A DNA stretch of 64,000 bases from Balaenoptera acutorostrata (GCF_949987535.1 NC_080081.1:53826153-53890152), one strand, 5' to 3'; positions 12,263 to 25,342 are shown, counted from the first letter of the stretch. Numbers and translations: made by a program. The notes: generated by a model from the letters alone, not told the origin.

Positions 12263-13758
12263 CTCACGTTACTGTTTTATCTTATCTATAAACTGTTATT
12301 TTAAATTTATGGTTCTGTTATGCTTTCTTCTGTTTCTGGAATTATGTTTTCTTCTAGACTGTATTCTTTAGTCTTTTTTAATATTATCTTTCTCTTTTCC
12401 TCCTCTTCTCTTCTTATACCTTTTATATATAGAGATAATATCTTTTATTTGGCTTAGTAAAATCCAATTGATTTCTCCTTGACTTTTCCCACTTTTTATC
12501 AGAAACATTTTTTTCTGTCTTCTTTTCTAATCTGTAACTTGAAATCTGTTCAAGTTTCTTGCTTGTCTATAATCTGAGGGCATGAGAAGGGATGGCATAG
12601 AAAATGGTGAACTAAGGCTATGTGCAGACTTCTACTTTGAGAATATGGGCTCATATCATTGGGGGAATGCTCTAAAAGTAGAATGTTCTAAAAGGGTGTT
12701 AACAAAATATAGAAGTGTATCCTATTTCTAAGGACAGTACCCCTGAATCTAGACCATTTCCAGCTTGGAGCCCTAGAAATGGCAGGCTCCAGCACTTTGT
12801 CCTGCATCTGCTACTGAAGCACTGAGATATCAAGATACTGACATCCTTAGTGATTGGTAGGATATTCTATTTTTAAGTGATTTTCCATTTATCTCTCCAG
12901 TACACTTCTCTTCTAATTGATTGTGTGTGTGTGTTGAGGAGGGGAATATATTAGTGAAGACTGTGAGGACTTTTCCTACTTATCTCTTTTCCCCAGTACA
13001 ACATCTGGAGAGTGAGACAGAGTTAGGATCCAATTTGACCAGTAAGAGTTTTCTTTTTCTTTCCTTATCCACCATTTTAGGGAAAATAACCACACTTCAG
13101 TGATAGAAGTTTTGCTAAACTCCAATCTTATGTGTTCATATCTGTCAGATTTGGTGACGCATCTTCTGTGATCTGATTTTATTCTGCCCCCCTTTACTTA
13201 CCTGGGACACTCAACACTTATTTTAAATACAGAAGAAAATTGAGGTCAGAGTGTTACCTAGTTCACCCAAGTTTAATCAGCAAATAAAAGGGTGTTTTTA
13301 ATTTATAGGAACTGTAGAACATTTCAGTGAATATATGTCAGTGAAAACTTTTAGTGAAATGCATTTAAGAAAAACATAACAAGGGTTATTTAGAAAAATA
13401 TATAAATTTACCAGTAAATATCAACTGGAAACTTCCTGGTTGTTATTTTTCTATGCATCTGATTTTTTAAGAAAGAGACTGAATTCAATATGAATCTAGA
13501 CATTAAATGTCAAAATACTAAATTTATGTCAAGTGAAATGTAAAAGCTTTAAACCTAATTCCTATTTTTATACCATCACTAAACCAAATATACCCCAGAA
13601 CTATAAACTTTACCTGGTTGACCAATGATACAAAATAATTACTAGTACTTTACTCAGTAATTTCTTAAGCTACAGCAATGTAACCAACCAAACAAAAATG
13701 TTAAAGCAAATAAGACTACAACTTCTAGAGTTATCAATTGTCTAACTAAACCTCTGAA
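12263..13758. other. No gene or recognised repeat
   Basis: AT-rich unassigned sequence. Confidence 0.4.
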
Positions 13759-13782
13759 ATATATATGTATGTATGTATGTAT
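13759..13782. repeat. (TATG)n microsatellite
   Basis: A short run of about five TATG/GTAT units. Confidence 0.85.
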
Positions 13783-14994
13783 TTGGTAGAATGAACTAAA
13801 TTTTTCATTATTTTATTCTCAAATATGAAATGGAGGCTCACAAAATCTAACCACAAGACCAGAGTCTGCAGTGCTTTGTTTGTCAAATGATTCAGGGTGA
13901 TTCCCTCTACAGAAAAGAGCCCTAGACCCTTAGGACAGGTGTCTGGAGAAATTTTCAACAGCTGATTTAAGAAATAAAATCAAACTGCTTCTGGTAGATG
14001 TTAGATGTTTTCCTTTAAACTATACTGATATGGAAACATTCTAAAGGTCATCTTTAGTGGAAAAATCCCTTTACCCTTAGTAGCTGTAGTCATGTTTAAG
14101 GTCTTAGAATCTCTCTTTTTCTTTTACTTCCTTTTTTTTTTTTTTGTCTCTCTCTCTCTCTCTTTACCTTAGGTTTTTTGTGCTTTTTAAAAAAAATTTG
14201 TTTAGACCATCAGACCAGTGCTACTCTGCTTCCCATTTAGCTTCCAAACTGAGCCTTTTATTCTTAACCAGTAGGTTGGCTGCTTCCCAATTTCTTTTTG
14301 TTTTTGGAAAAAAATATCTTTTTTCTTTCACTGCCTTGGCTCAGCTGGTCTACTGTCTGCCAGCCTTTAGAAATGACCTCCTCCATTATTATTTTATGTG
14401 TATTGGATTGGCAACTATTGTAACTACAACTGTTGCCTACATTGCGTTCCTCTATTTCACTGACAAGAACTCCTTGCAGCATCCACAGCTGAAATATCCA
14501 CCCACAGCTCACAGTATCTATTTACTGAGTTGTATTTTTTTCATGGGTGGGAAAAACCCATTCTGATCACAATACTTTTCTATATTTCTTACATGACTGT
14601 TAATTTGTTAGATGAAACACTAACAATTTTTTCAAACCATTTGCACAAATTCTAAGTCATATTGCACATCTATCTCTATCCATCAGGGCCTAAACATGTA
14701 GGTGAATACAAATGGGAGAAGTGTACAATACAAGGACAGGGTGATCCTACTTAGAAAGTGCTGGAACAGAATCCAGACAATTAACAAAGTGGCTATACCC
14801 TGTGAAGTAACAATAGCTGTGACTAGGGCTGATGTGGTTTGCACACTGGTCTGTCCAGTCCCATTTGTGCATAGACTCAGCTATTGGGTCACCAATGTCC
14901 AGTATGAATAATGGTTGCCTGTCTACTGTCATGGTCCCCTACCCCATACATGTAAACACACTGCAGTCCTTAGTGGTCTGGATGGAGGACTACA
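13783..14994. other. Unassigned, contains a 140-codon chance frame
   Basis: A poly(T) run at 14,133-14,145 is followed by (TC)n at 14,146-14,164. A frame of 140 codons (14,144-14,566, plus strand) begins inside the TC repeat. It is rich in Leu/Phe/Ser as expected from T-rich DNA and matches no family I know. I do not call it a gene. Confidence 0.4.
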
Positions 14995-15360
14995 CATCCA
15001 CTAAAACTCAACTCATCCACCAAAACTCAACTCAACCATAACTTCCCCAGTAAGGCCTTCTCCAGTCCTCAGGCATAGATAGGTGATCCTGCCCCAAGTT
15101 CCCCAAAAGCTGAGATGTATGGCTGCTATGACACCTATAGCATACTATTGTCATTATATTTCCACTGGTCAGTCTCACCCACAAGACTGCAGTTGGAGAT
15201 AGATGGAGACGGGAGCTATCAGAATCTCTTGTTGAGTTTTCAAACCATAATCATCTGTGCAACTGCAGCAAGAACTTTTTCTTTGCTCTTTCTGAATTTT
15301 ACCTGCCAAGACCCCTTATCCAAGCCTATACACATATTTTTCTTTTAACTGAGTTTTCCA
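14995..15360 (+). mobile_element. L2 LINE fragment (tentative)
   Basis: 'ccagtaaggccttctccagt' and later 'gctatgacacctatagcata' follow the order of the L2 3' region (the 'aggccttccctgacc' and 'catagcac' blocks). It is very diverged, so this is a tentative assignment. Confidence 0.4.
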
Positions 15361-16994
15361 TGTATATTGATTTAATAGTTTACTTTCACTGTCATACTAA
15401 CTAAACTACAGAATTGAGGCGCTGGGTTATAGGCTCTAGTGACAAAAACAGTCTCTAATTTTTTCAGATATATGAATCTTTTCTCCTCAGCAATAATTTG
15501 AGTACATGCCTGATATTGTGCAAGCAAGCATACAGTATGGGCCACCACCCTTTATCTACACCCCTAAGATCTGAAATCTAGAAAAAACAAAGTTGTGGGG
15601 TGTTTGTAATTATTACTTTAAAAAAAATTCTCATTTGGTAGCACAACCTAACTTCACCAGGACTCATTTGCTGGCAAAACTGAACCAAAACTGATAGGTG
15701 ACTAATTACAGTCTTCCTTCTATGGTATTTGAAAAAAATCAAATACTCTATGAATAAACAATAATGTGTTTAATTATGGGATTCTGTCCCAGTTCCCACT
15801 GAGATGTTTTATATCATAAAGTATATTTTCCATGTTATCTTGATAAAATCTGAAAGATTCTAAATTTCCATATACTTTTTGCCGCAACTGTTTTGTTTAA
15901 GGAATTATGGACCTGCAGATGTTAAATCAATTTTTTGTTAAATTGATTACTTATTTCTATGTTCACCTCAAAACTCAAAATTGCTTCATGAACTAAATGA
16001 CGCTGTCTACACTATGCAAACACCAGTCTGAACCCCATTCCCTCATCCTTCTCCCTTCCTCATTTATTTCCTGATTTGACGGATTAGTTTGATACCATGC
16101 AACATGGAAAAGTGTCTGCTTTCACGCCTTTCTGTGGCTTTCATTTATATTTAGGCTTGTGCGAGATATCTTTTTATGTACAAATTGACTGGTTGTAATT
16201 CAATTTCTCTGGGAATCTGAAGTAGAAATGGGGTGATTTTCATAAGCAGCTCATAGATCCTTCACAGCGGCACTGGTAAATTGCCCTAATATTGATAGTT
16301 TTATGCAAATTAGCACAACCTGTCACAAATTTTTGAAAAGAAAATCTTCTAAGAATACACAGTATTTAATCTCCCTTTTAGAGACTTTCATCAGACAGGA
16401 TATCTTCTAAAAACAATTATCTAAATTATACGTGGATAGCTCAATAATTTAATGTCTACATACTTGTTTCAGTGCATCTTTTTTAGTGCTTTGAAAATTC
16501 TAAATAACAAGAGTAAATAGGTGAAACAATTATTTCTGCAACCAATATATTTAAAATTGACTTTCACACTTAAAAACTTTACATAGAATTAATGACAAAT
16601 AACATGCACATTTACTGTTATGCATTAGATGGGAAATGATGTTTAAATGATACACACTTTAAAATGTTAGCTTGTTTATAAGTAGGTATTGAAATGAATA
16701 CAAGGAAAAAGCAACTTTAATAGACAATTAGTCAAATTTCTTTTCATGATTTTTGGTGTCATTTTTATTGTTTAATTTAGGGGGAGTTTCTTTTAAGGTG
16801 TTTCATTTTGGAGTACTAAGTTATCTACAAAAGAAATATATTGTTGCTAATTTTAAAATACTTTTAAAAGATAGAATGATCCATGAAGTTCAAGCACGTA
16901 ACATATAAAAATATAAGTTTGATGGCTTGTTTAAAATGATGAATTAGTTTTACCTCTTGACCTTTAGTAGAAAGTTAGCAGGTGAACTCATAAT
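15361..16994. other. Non-repetitive AT-rich sequence
   Basis: No repeat family or reading frame is recognised over 1.6 kb. The sequence around 16,200-16,340 includes an ATGCAAAT octamer (16,304-16,311) and has few simple-sequence runs, so it could be unique DNA. Function unknown. Confidence 0.4.
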
Positions 16995-18030
16995 ATAAAT
17001 TTATTTTTTAATTTATTCATCAAAAGTACTTATATATACCAGACCTTTTCTAGAAATGCAGGATATAGAATGAGTCAGACAAGGTCTCTGTTATTCAAAA
17101 TTAAAATCGAGCATAGTGAGATTCACATAAATTATTAAATAAAATAAAGGGTTCTAGGTAGGAAATGGTAAAGAGGTTGAATAGGAAGAAGCAGTGGACT
17201 TGAGGGGTAAAAATGTAGATAGTACCAAATGTAAAACAGATAGCTAGTGGAAACAGCTGCAGAGCACAGGGAGATCAGCTTGGTGCTTTGTGACCACCTA
17301 GAGGGGTGGGATAGGGAGGATGGGAGTGAGACGCAAGAAGGAGGAGATATGGGGATATATGTATATGTATAGCTGATTCATTTTGTTATAAAGCAGAAAC
17401 TAACACACCATTGTAAAGCAATTATACTCCAATAAAGATGTTTAAAAAAAAAGGAAAAAAGATAAAGGAAAAAAAAAAGTAGATAGTACAAGAAAAGCTT
17501 TAAAGAGGCAGGTTACTGAAATGCTTGATGAAAGATATATTTGTAGAATGAGGGGTATGTATGTACTTGTTGGGTTGGTTGGTGGAGTAGGGCAGGGGGT
17601 GGGTATTTAATACAAAAGTGAGTGTGAATACTTACACTAAGGGCCATAAAACATTGAATGTAAATTGCTTTGTTATGTTGGGGAATAAAGTGAGTAAGAC
17701 TGAGAAGTGTTTTATGCAGTTGACAAGACTAGGGATGTAGCTAATGGGAGTCAGGCCATGGAAGCATTTACGACCTTGATAAGTAGTTTGAGCTTTGCCG
17801 TATGGAAACATGGGGACATTTAAGAGATGTTAGTCCAAGGAAAATTGAAATCAGAATAACATTATAGAAAAATCTATGCATATGTATAGTATATGATAAA
17901 ATTGAGTCCTTTAAGACTAGAATCAAAGAACTTGGCCAAAAGATTCCATGTGAGACATAAAGACAGTCCAAGAAAAGACAGTAGTAGTAGGCTGGAAGGA
18001 ATGGAATTTAAAAGTAAATAGAATAAAAAG
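16995..18030 (+). mobile_element. Ancient interspersed repeat, family not assigned
   Basis: The sequence 'tattcatcaaaagtacttat', 'agaatgagtcagacaaggtc' and later 'gccatggaagcatttacgac' follows a repeat common in mammalian genomes: an opening like 'tattgagcacctactatgtg', then the 'gaacaaaacagacaaggtcc' block, then a 'gggaagccat' block. I cannot name the family with certainty. A young L1 3' end interrupts it at 17,226-17,489. Similar sequence occurs at 33,195-33,730 and 42,955-43,750. Confidence 0.4.
17226..17478 (+). mobile_element. 5'-truncated L1, 3' UTR only
   Basis: It is about 250 bp of L1 3' UTR: 'gcacagggagatcagcttgg', 'tgctttgtgaccacctagag', 'agcagaaactaacacaccat' and 'tactccaataaagatg', then an A-rich tail. 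It is flanked by the 11-bp direct repeat gtagatagtac (17,215-17,225 and 17,479-17,489). It belongs to the same subfamily as the 3' end of the L1 at 57,350-63,447. Confidence 0.9.
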
Positions 18031-18039
18031 GGACACATG

Positions 18040-18510
18040 ATTTTGATCTCAGGCAGATCTATGCTTGAGTACTGGCTGTATTTGCTACTTACAGTATAAT
18101 GTTTGAAAAATGATTTAACCTGTCTTCTCTTGAATCTCCATTTGTAAAATGAGAATAAACATAGTACATATTCATAAGGTTATTGTGATGATTAAATGAA
18201 ATAATGCTTGACATATATACACTACCAAATGTAAAATAGCTAGTGGGAAGCAGCCGTACAGCACAGGGAGATCAGCTCGGTGCTTTGTGACCACCTAGAG
18301 GGGTGGAATAGGGAGAGTGGGAGAGAGACGCAAGAGGGAGGGGATATGGGGATATATGTATACATATAGCTGATTCACTTTATTATACAGCAGAAACTAA
18401 CACAACATTGTAAAGCAATTATAATCCAAAAAAAGAAAAAAATGAAATAATGCTTGTAAAATACTAGGACAAACCTGATACATTATGAGCCTCAGTAAAT
18501 GATAACATTT
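18040..18510 (+). mobile_element. MIR SINE, interrupted by an L1
   Basis: MIR order is visible: 'tactggctgtatttgctact', 'ctccatttgtaaaatgagaa' and 'aaggttattgtgatgattaa', followed by 'atgaaataatgcttg'. An L1 3' end (18,211-18,439) then interrupts it. After the duplicated target the MIR tail continues with 'taaaatactaggac' and 'gcctcagtaaatgataac'. Confidence 0.75.
18211..18439 (+). mobile_element. 5'-truncated L1 3' UTR inserted in a MIR
   Basis: It has the same L1 3' UTR segment as 17,226-17,478 ('agtgggaagcagccgtacag' to 'ataatccaaaaaaag'), in the same orientation and about 1 kb away. It has its own perfect 17-bp TSD, aaatgaaataatgcttg, at 18,194-18,210 and 18,440-18,456, so it is an independent insertion and not part of a tandem duplication. 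Confidence 0.92.
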
Positions 18511-18639
18511 TTTTTTATTAGGAATACTTCAACTGAACAAAAGTGCAAAGCAGAAGCAAACATGGCAAATAAGTAGATATTTGAAAAAATGTTTCTACTG
18601 CATAAGTGTTCAAGCATATGCAAAGTAAATTGACACAAA

Positions 18640-19050
18640 GGGATAATTTACACCTAGCCGATTAACCAACATTAAAAGAATAGTAATACTCAGTGTGGGC
18701 AGGTGGGTGAGACCAGCACCACTCAAACTTCAGGGGAACGGTGTGGTTGTTCTGGAGAAAACATAAATCAAAAGCCTGAAAAAATGCATATCCTTTGACC
18801 CAGCAATTCCACATCTGGGATTTTATACTGTAGAATAGATAAATATAAAAATATAAATAAATAAGGATATCATTTGTGGCATTGTTTATGGTAACAAAAT
18901 ACTGGGAGCAACACAAAATTCAACAAGGAAATGTTTAAATAATTTATGTTGTAATTTATAGAGTGAAATGGCGTTCAGCCTTTAAAACGATGAAATAAAT
19001 GAATATTTATTGCTGTGTAACTATCAACGTGACGTTTAGTTTTTTAAAAA
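18640..19050 (+). mobile_element. Old L1M 3' region
   Basis: 'catatcctttgacccagcaa' and 'ttccacatctgggattttat' are the ORF2-end 'ACCCAGCAATTCCACTTCTGGG' block of L1. 'gtttatggtaacaaaatact' and 'gaaatggcgttcagcctt' follow in order. It is diverged, with no coding capacity. Confidence 0.7.
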
Positions 19051-19523
19051 GCAGGTACGGCGTAAGCTAATTTTTGATTGAACTCATAAATGTACAATCA
19101 CATATGGTATATTGGATAGATCTCACTAAATTTATAGACTTACAAAAAGTTGTTAGAATGAGAGAATGAGGGTTACATATAGGGAAATGTGAAGGGAAAA
19201 TTGATTAATGAAATTCCCTCTGGAAACTAGAGCCCTTTTCATGGTATTAGTGTTATGAAAAGGAAACACTTTTCTCACAAATTGAAATAAAGGAGGTGAG
19301 GATATATCATGTGATCCAATTATTTCCTGACTCCAGAGAAAACAACTTGAGGTTTTTTTTTTGTTTTCATGGGTTGTTTTTGTTGTTGGCTTTCGTTTGT
19401 TTGTTTGTTTGTTTTTGTTTTGCTATCCAACCTAAACTACTTCTCTACTCTTTTCCTCTCCAAGACTCTTGCTTTCTCTCTCTTTTTTCTTCCTGCTACA
19501 CATACTCTGAAGGCCATCGATGT
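19051..19523. other. No gene; T-rich with (GTTT)n
   Basis: Unassigned sequence. A short (GTTT)n run lies at about 19,393-19,415. Frames of 60-85 codons here are Phe/Leu-rich artefacts of T-rich DNA. Confidence 0.5.
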
Positions 19524-19574
19524 TATATATATATATATTTATATTATTTATAATATATAAATATATATATTTTA
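19524..19574. repeat. (AT)n microsatellite
   Basis: Imperfect run of AT/TATT units about 50 bp long. Confidence 0.9.
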
Positions 19575-20095
19575 ATTACATGTTTGAACCAAGAGGTGAG
19601 GGATGGCTTGCTTTATAACCTCAGCTGTTTGTTGTTGTTGTTGTTGTTATTAAATTGTCAATAAGATCATTTACTAAGAGGAGGGGGGCGGCAGTGTGGA
19701 CGTGTTTTAAGAGCATAGCAAAGAGATGTGAAGCACACTGCAGAGGACATCGATCTAATACACAGCATCTCTTTGTGGGTCTTCTCCTTTGCTGGTCCCC
19801 AGTAATACCACTCAACTCATTTAGCTAGAGTAAGCCTGACTCCTTTTAGTTTATTTCTTGGGTGTTTTATAAGAGTTATGGGGAAAGGTAATCTTTTTCT
19901 CCTGTAGGTGTATGAGTTTAAAAAGATATTTAATCCTGGAGCTGTTGGTACCATTTTTTTTCTATTGTGGAACAAGACATTGCCTGAAAAATGAAGTCAA
20001 CACAGAGGATGGAAGAGAGAGAAAAGAGAGATACTCCTATGATATCTTTGAGCACCTGTATCCCAAAATGTTTGAAGAGAATTCTGTTTCTAGAC
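19575..20095. other. No gene; short (GTT)n
   Basis: A (GTT)n run occupies about 19,629-19,648. The rest is unassigned. Confidence 0.45.
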
Positions 20096-20264
20096 CAGTG
20101 GATCTCAAAGTGTGGTCCCCACCCCTGGGTATTTGTTAAAAAATCAAATCATGCATTCCCATTTTAGACCTACTAAATCAGAAACTCTGAAATGAGACCC
20201 AGCAATTCTATTTTAACAAGCCCTATAGGGAATTCTCATGAATGCTAAAGGTTCAGAGACACTG
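20096..20264. mobile_element. MER5-like hAT (Charlie) non-autonomous DNA transposon
   Basis: The ends are the inverted CAGTG...CACTG repeats of this family. The inside reads 'ctcaaagtgtggtccccacc', 'gacctactaaatcagaaact' and 'ttttaacaagccctataggg', in the order known for MER5A-type elements. Its length (169 bp) fits this non-autonomous group. No intact 8-bp TSD is visible. Confidence 0.8.
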
Positions 20265-23219
20265 CCCAAACTTTTCAAATACATGAGCCATTAAATGCCT
20301 TATTTCTGTCCCTTTCAATTGAAAACCCCTACTAATGCAGCTACTGGGATAAATAGAGTAGGTTGGGTTATGATAGCTCAGTAGTATTATAGACCCAAAG
20401 AGAAATGAAATTATTTTTTAGTAGCACCAAACTTTATGGTTATGTTATGTCATGGGGCAAATCTCAGCTGTCCAGATGTATGAATAGAGATAGTAAATGG
20501 TGAGAGTTTTCAGGGAAGCTGTCTAAGAAAAGCAAAATCAAGGAGTGGGACCTTAGATGAAAGTTCAAGAAGGAAATTAAGCCAGAAATGAAGTGATCAG
20601 TGGCGATATAAATGTGAGACCAAGGGTCTAGATATCAGAATGATATCAATGAATATATGCAGAAAGGAAGACAATGAGAAAGAAAGAGGGTGGGAGGCTA
20701 TGGTTAGACATTTTCATACCTAAATTCAAGTTAGAGCAGTTATAAGGGGTAACAGTGTCTGGGATGGGGTCTAGGCACAGATGGCAAGTGTTGTTGGTGT
20801 TGAGAAGATCAAACAGTTCCAGATTTCTGGGTCAAACATGTGGACATCCACAGAAGTTTAGCCAAGTGCCAAATTCTATAATGAACAATGAAATAGGATA
20901 TTGGTAAATAAGGGCAATAAGGTATTTTGAGGGTATCATAGGTGGATGAAAATAACCTCAGAAATGGAAGCAGTTCTGTAAGTGGGAAGTTCTGGTCAAG
21001 TCGTAACACAGTCAGGTATGAGAACTGTAACATGGTCCATAGGATATGGCACATGGAATTCAGCATTATAAACCTCTACCAAGGAGAACTGAGAGAAGTA
21101 ACGCTCAGTGGTGGGGAAGATTTCATGAAGGCACAGAGTTAGAGGCAGCATCTTGAGATGCTCACTAAGAAGTGATGCATCCATTGTCTGGAGAGAGTGG
21201 TGTGATGTTCAAAGATGACAGAGAAGAAGCAGAAAGAAGCAGAATTTAGCTTCCATTGTCTCTATTAAGAAGAATGTTCAGAATGGAAGCAAAGTGAAGA
21301 GGAAATAGAAGATGAACATCATTTTATGCTGTTATTGTACATTAACATTTACCTGAGTCAATCCAAGATTACAGTTGATCTATTCCTATAAATAATTTGT
21401 AGAAACTTCTCATAGGAGGTTCACATTTTGAGTGTGAATAATGGGGCATATTTACTTGCCATTAGAAAAATTAACCTTGGTGTTGAGTGTGTAGTAAATG
21501 CAGCCTGCATTTCTATCAAGTCTTCCTCTGTGGCATGCAGGGGCAGGCTGGCCTTGTACCTGGGGCTGCCTTCACTGTGTACTGATAAACTGACTGTAAG
21601 TAGGGCACTAGGTTTCTAAATAGTGATGGACATCAGTATCTCACTACTAGTGTTGAGGATCTTGGTCCATGTTGTGAATGAAAATACTCATTCAAGCACG
21701 GTATACATATCAGAAATCTATAAGTTTGTCAATGTGTCAAACCATTCTCTGGGTTAATAGCTAACAGTCATTTCTCTAGTCCTTTCCCCCCAAAGAAAAT
21801 ATTCTTTAAAATACCCTGTGTCAATGACACCACCATCTCAGCAAAATGAAGTATTTTATTTTCACGCATGGTTCAGACCTTCCAAGATTTCACATTCTTG
21901 AGAAAATGATAAAAATAAAAGTTGATGCCAACACAAAAACATGGCTTTCAATTTTTTTCTTCATAATGTTCTATGTTTAGTGATGTTTTAGTTTTGTTTT
22001 GGTTTATTTGTTTTGGACAGTAATGAATAGTTCCATTATTAGGCTTCAGTTCTACAGACCCAGGCTGAGAGGATAAATGAAATAATAAAGGACATTCTAC
22101 GCTGAAAGTTGTATTAAGACTGATTCATTTCTGCTACATATTCATGGACGTCTATTTGTCATTAAACTACAGTGTTCTTTTCTTTTTCCCATTCAGTCAA
22201 GCACCACATATGTAAATCTAGTCCCACCACATTAAAAAGCACATATATTAAGAATGTTAAACATTCTCTGTACATCAAAAAATGCTTCCAGGTGGTTCCC
22301 AGCCTAGCATGTCTCTCTCCAGCTAATGAGTCTTAATGTATGATTTTCCTGTACCTTGTCTTTCTTTACACATCAATCTGTTCATGGCATCTGCCATGCA
22401 AACAGTAACAGGGAAATCACTGGGGCTGTCAAGGAAATGACACCTTTCTCCTTTACCAGAGTCTGAAAATGATACCCAGATTTTTCTGAAATTCTCCAGG
22501 CTAACTATGTCTTTCTTTTAAAACCTTTCTTTTAAAAAGGCAGACATTTGTGAACCAATTGTCACATAAAAGATTTTAGCCGATTTCTGATGTTCAAGCT
22601 TGTTATATTAGGTTATCAAGCTTTCACTTAACTAGATGACTTCTACATTTCAAATTGAAGATGGGTATTGTAGAATATAAAGGTATGGGTTAATTTTAGC
22701 CAAACTACAGAGTGGTAACAGAGGCAGCCTTGATTTATATTTTAAAATAAAGTCACTCAATATTTGTTTCAATTTAACATATGTACATATATGCATATAT
22801 GCATGATTTCTGAATTTTTAAGAATTTTTTCTTTCAGAATGAACGTTGAAAGCATATAAAAATATATTATCAATGGGTACAAATGAGTAGTAGACATTTT
22901 CATGTTTCTTGATTAAATTTTTATTCAGATTAAAATTTAACCAATATCTTATAATTAAGTACAATCTCAAACACTCAGCTGCAGCCAAATTATCCCCTTT
23001 TAATCATTTCTAATTCCATAGCTAATTGTATTCAGCAGATAATTCATTCACAAGAGTATACTTTTATACCTGGTTCAGATAGTTAATTCATTTAATCTAA
23101 TTATTTTCCCTAATTCATTAAGTTACTCAAATATTTATCATCTTAAAGAAAAAATATAAACATACATATGTGTTGCATATGCATATATGTACATACATAC
23201 CCTATAAATGATGTTGTAA
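20265..23219. other. No gene or recognised repeat
   Basis: Nearly 3 kb without an assignable feature. Short frames up to 85 codons on both strands look random. Part of 20,500-21,250 may be an old unrecognised repeat. AT-rich alternations occur near 22,780-22,800 and 23,160-23,205. Confidence 0.4.
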
Positions 23220-23620
23220 TTTTTTTCACTTAAAATCATTGATATCCTCCTGTGTAAATAAATATATATGTATAGCACAAATTTTAATGTTGCTCAGGAT
23301 TTCACGGTATGCACATATTACATATGCCCTGTTTGAAAGACTGTTACGAAGTTGCAGTGTTTTGTTGTTGTTAAAATTTATTGATGAACATTTTTATTGG
23401 TATATTTTTATAAACTTGCACATTTCTGCTCATTTTTATAACTCCCCAAGGGTTATAACTGATCATTAGGAAGGTAGGAATATTTTAATGATTTTGATAT
23501 ATATTATCATATTGTTCTAAAAAATTATAAAACGAAGCCTCCTTCAGCATTGCACGAACGTTTCCATTTCGCTATAAACTTGTCAACATTAAATCTTTTA
23601 ATTAGTTACTTCCTGATAAT
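23220..23620 (-). mobile_element. Very old L1M fragment (antisense, tentative)
   Basis: The order 'gatgaacatttttattggta', a cytosine-poor middle, 'catattgttctaaaaaatta' and 'cagcattgcacgaacgtttc' follows the antisense ORF2-end pattern of L1M ('aatgaacatccttgtacata', 'aaattgccctcca', 'accagcagtgtatgag'). It is highly diverged. Confidence 0.45.
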
Positions 23621-23659
23621 TGAAAAATGTTCTCACTACTTTAAAAATTATTTAACTTT

Positions 23660-23660
<1 letters not shown>

Positions 23661-23698
<38 letters not shown>
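23661..23698. repeat. (AT)n(GT)n compound microsatellite
   Basis: About eight AT units followed by about eleven GT units without interruption. Confidence 0.95.
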
Positions 23699-25326
23699 AA
23701 ATTCTAACAATTATATGCATAATACTGTTGTTTTTAGGAAAATTTGGGGCTTATTTATTTTCTACATGCCACCGTCTCTGAGTTTCTCAATATCTGTATC
23801 CTTTTGTTGTCAATAGGATCAAATTTGTTGTCACCTCTATTTGTTTCCATAAGATGTTTTAATACATATTATAAGTGATCTAGTCTTTTGTGCTGCCTTG
23901 TATAATATCCCTGCCTAGTGAATGGTCAAATACTTGGTCTCATAGTTTAAAAAAAAAAATCATTGACCCTGAGACTATTAAGATGATAGAGTACAGAGTG
24001 GCCACACATTCTTATGTATATACATTTTTATGTATGTTTAAAGTCATCTGAGTACTGCTTTTTATTCTCCTCTCAAATTTGAATTCTTCATGTTCCTCTG
24101 GATATCATCCATGCTTATGGCTATAAATCATTAATCTTGCCCTTATAAGTTCTCTACCTCTTGAACCATTGCTAAGAGACAATGTTATGCAGAGGACTTT
24201 TGAGGTAGTCCTCGGTATTACTCCCTCACAACTTCAAACTATAAGAGATTATATTTCTTACAAAATTAAATGAATGTGTTTCAGGAATACAAGAAATACC
24301 AGTGTCACAATTATAAGGAAGAAAAATACTTAAATAAAATTAGACAACTTCTCCCTGTTTTTTTTTTTTTCTTCAAACAATTCTAATACAATAAAAATTC
24401 ACAGTCTTGTCGATTCCTTTAGAGGTTGCTTTTTTTTCAGTAAAACATTGATTAACTAGTATGAGACATTTAATTAACATTCATTTTTCTGCAACCTGCT
24501 TCTAAAAATTAGCACCATATTATCCGAAAACAAACTGAAATTGAGGATTAAGTAGGGGAAGAAAACTTTCTGGAGTATATTCTACGGTAAATATAGACTC
24601 ATCCTAACAGTTTTCTATAAATGAAATCTAGGCTACCTTGCTTTGCTCATTTGAGAGCACAACAATTTGAATCAAAAGCCTTCTGTAGCAAAGGAAAGCA
24701 GCCCTGAATAAATGCACCATTTGCTCTTGTTGATTTATTTTTTTACTTTAAACAATATTGAAGAGAAGTTTACTTTAGTCTCCTAGATTTGTTTTCATGG
24801 GGATGTTTGCTTTACATATGCAAAAGCATCTCCCTATAGCATTAATATGGCATATTCATCTTCAAAGACACTATGCTTTTTTATGCACTGTAACAGCCAA
24901 GTCTGAAAAGTCTGAAATGAAAGCTTTCAAGTTTGTTGACTCTGAAACTATTTTGATTTTTTTTCCACGCTGCCATAAATGTCTTTTTTCTGATTCGACA
25001 TTGGGAACAAAAAAAGCAAATTTTGTCAGCATAAGTCACCTAAGGAACAACATCAGTGGTTGTCTCGCTCAAGAGTTTTCTAGCACCCTAGATATTCAGA
25101 ATAACTGAACTTCCTGGACCCCTACCAAGTTCTCTATCTCTGACTGCCTCTGTGCTGTAAATTTATCCTGAAAACTATGATTTTCTCCTCAATTGCTGCA
25201 GCTTCCTAGATAAAATGAGAACTCTTCCACATATTTTCCTGTCAACTTCAACCTGGAGGTAGGATTTAGGAAGTTTGCAATGATTTCCTCACTGTCTTCA
25301 GAGCACCCTTCCTCAAATTCAGCATT
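23699..25326. other. No gene or recognised repeat
   Basis: A 103-codon frame (24,797-25,108, plus strand) has no recognisable motif and is not called. Poly(T) runs occur near 24,357-24,371. Confidence 0.4.
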
Positions 25327-25342
25327 AAAAAAGAGCACACAG

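Noticed and set aside
14144..14566. 140-codon open frame on the plus strand
   Set aside because: It starts in a TC repeat, is rich in Leu/Phe/Ser as expected from T-rich DNA, and has no recognisable domain or splice context.
17226..18439. Segmental tandem duplication of an L1 3' end
   Set aside because: Each copy has a different TSD and different flanking sequence, so they are separate insertions.
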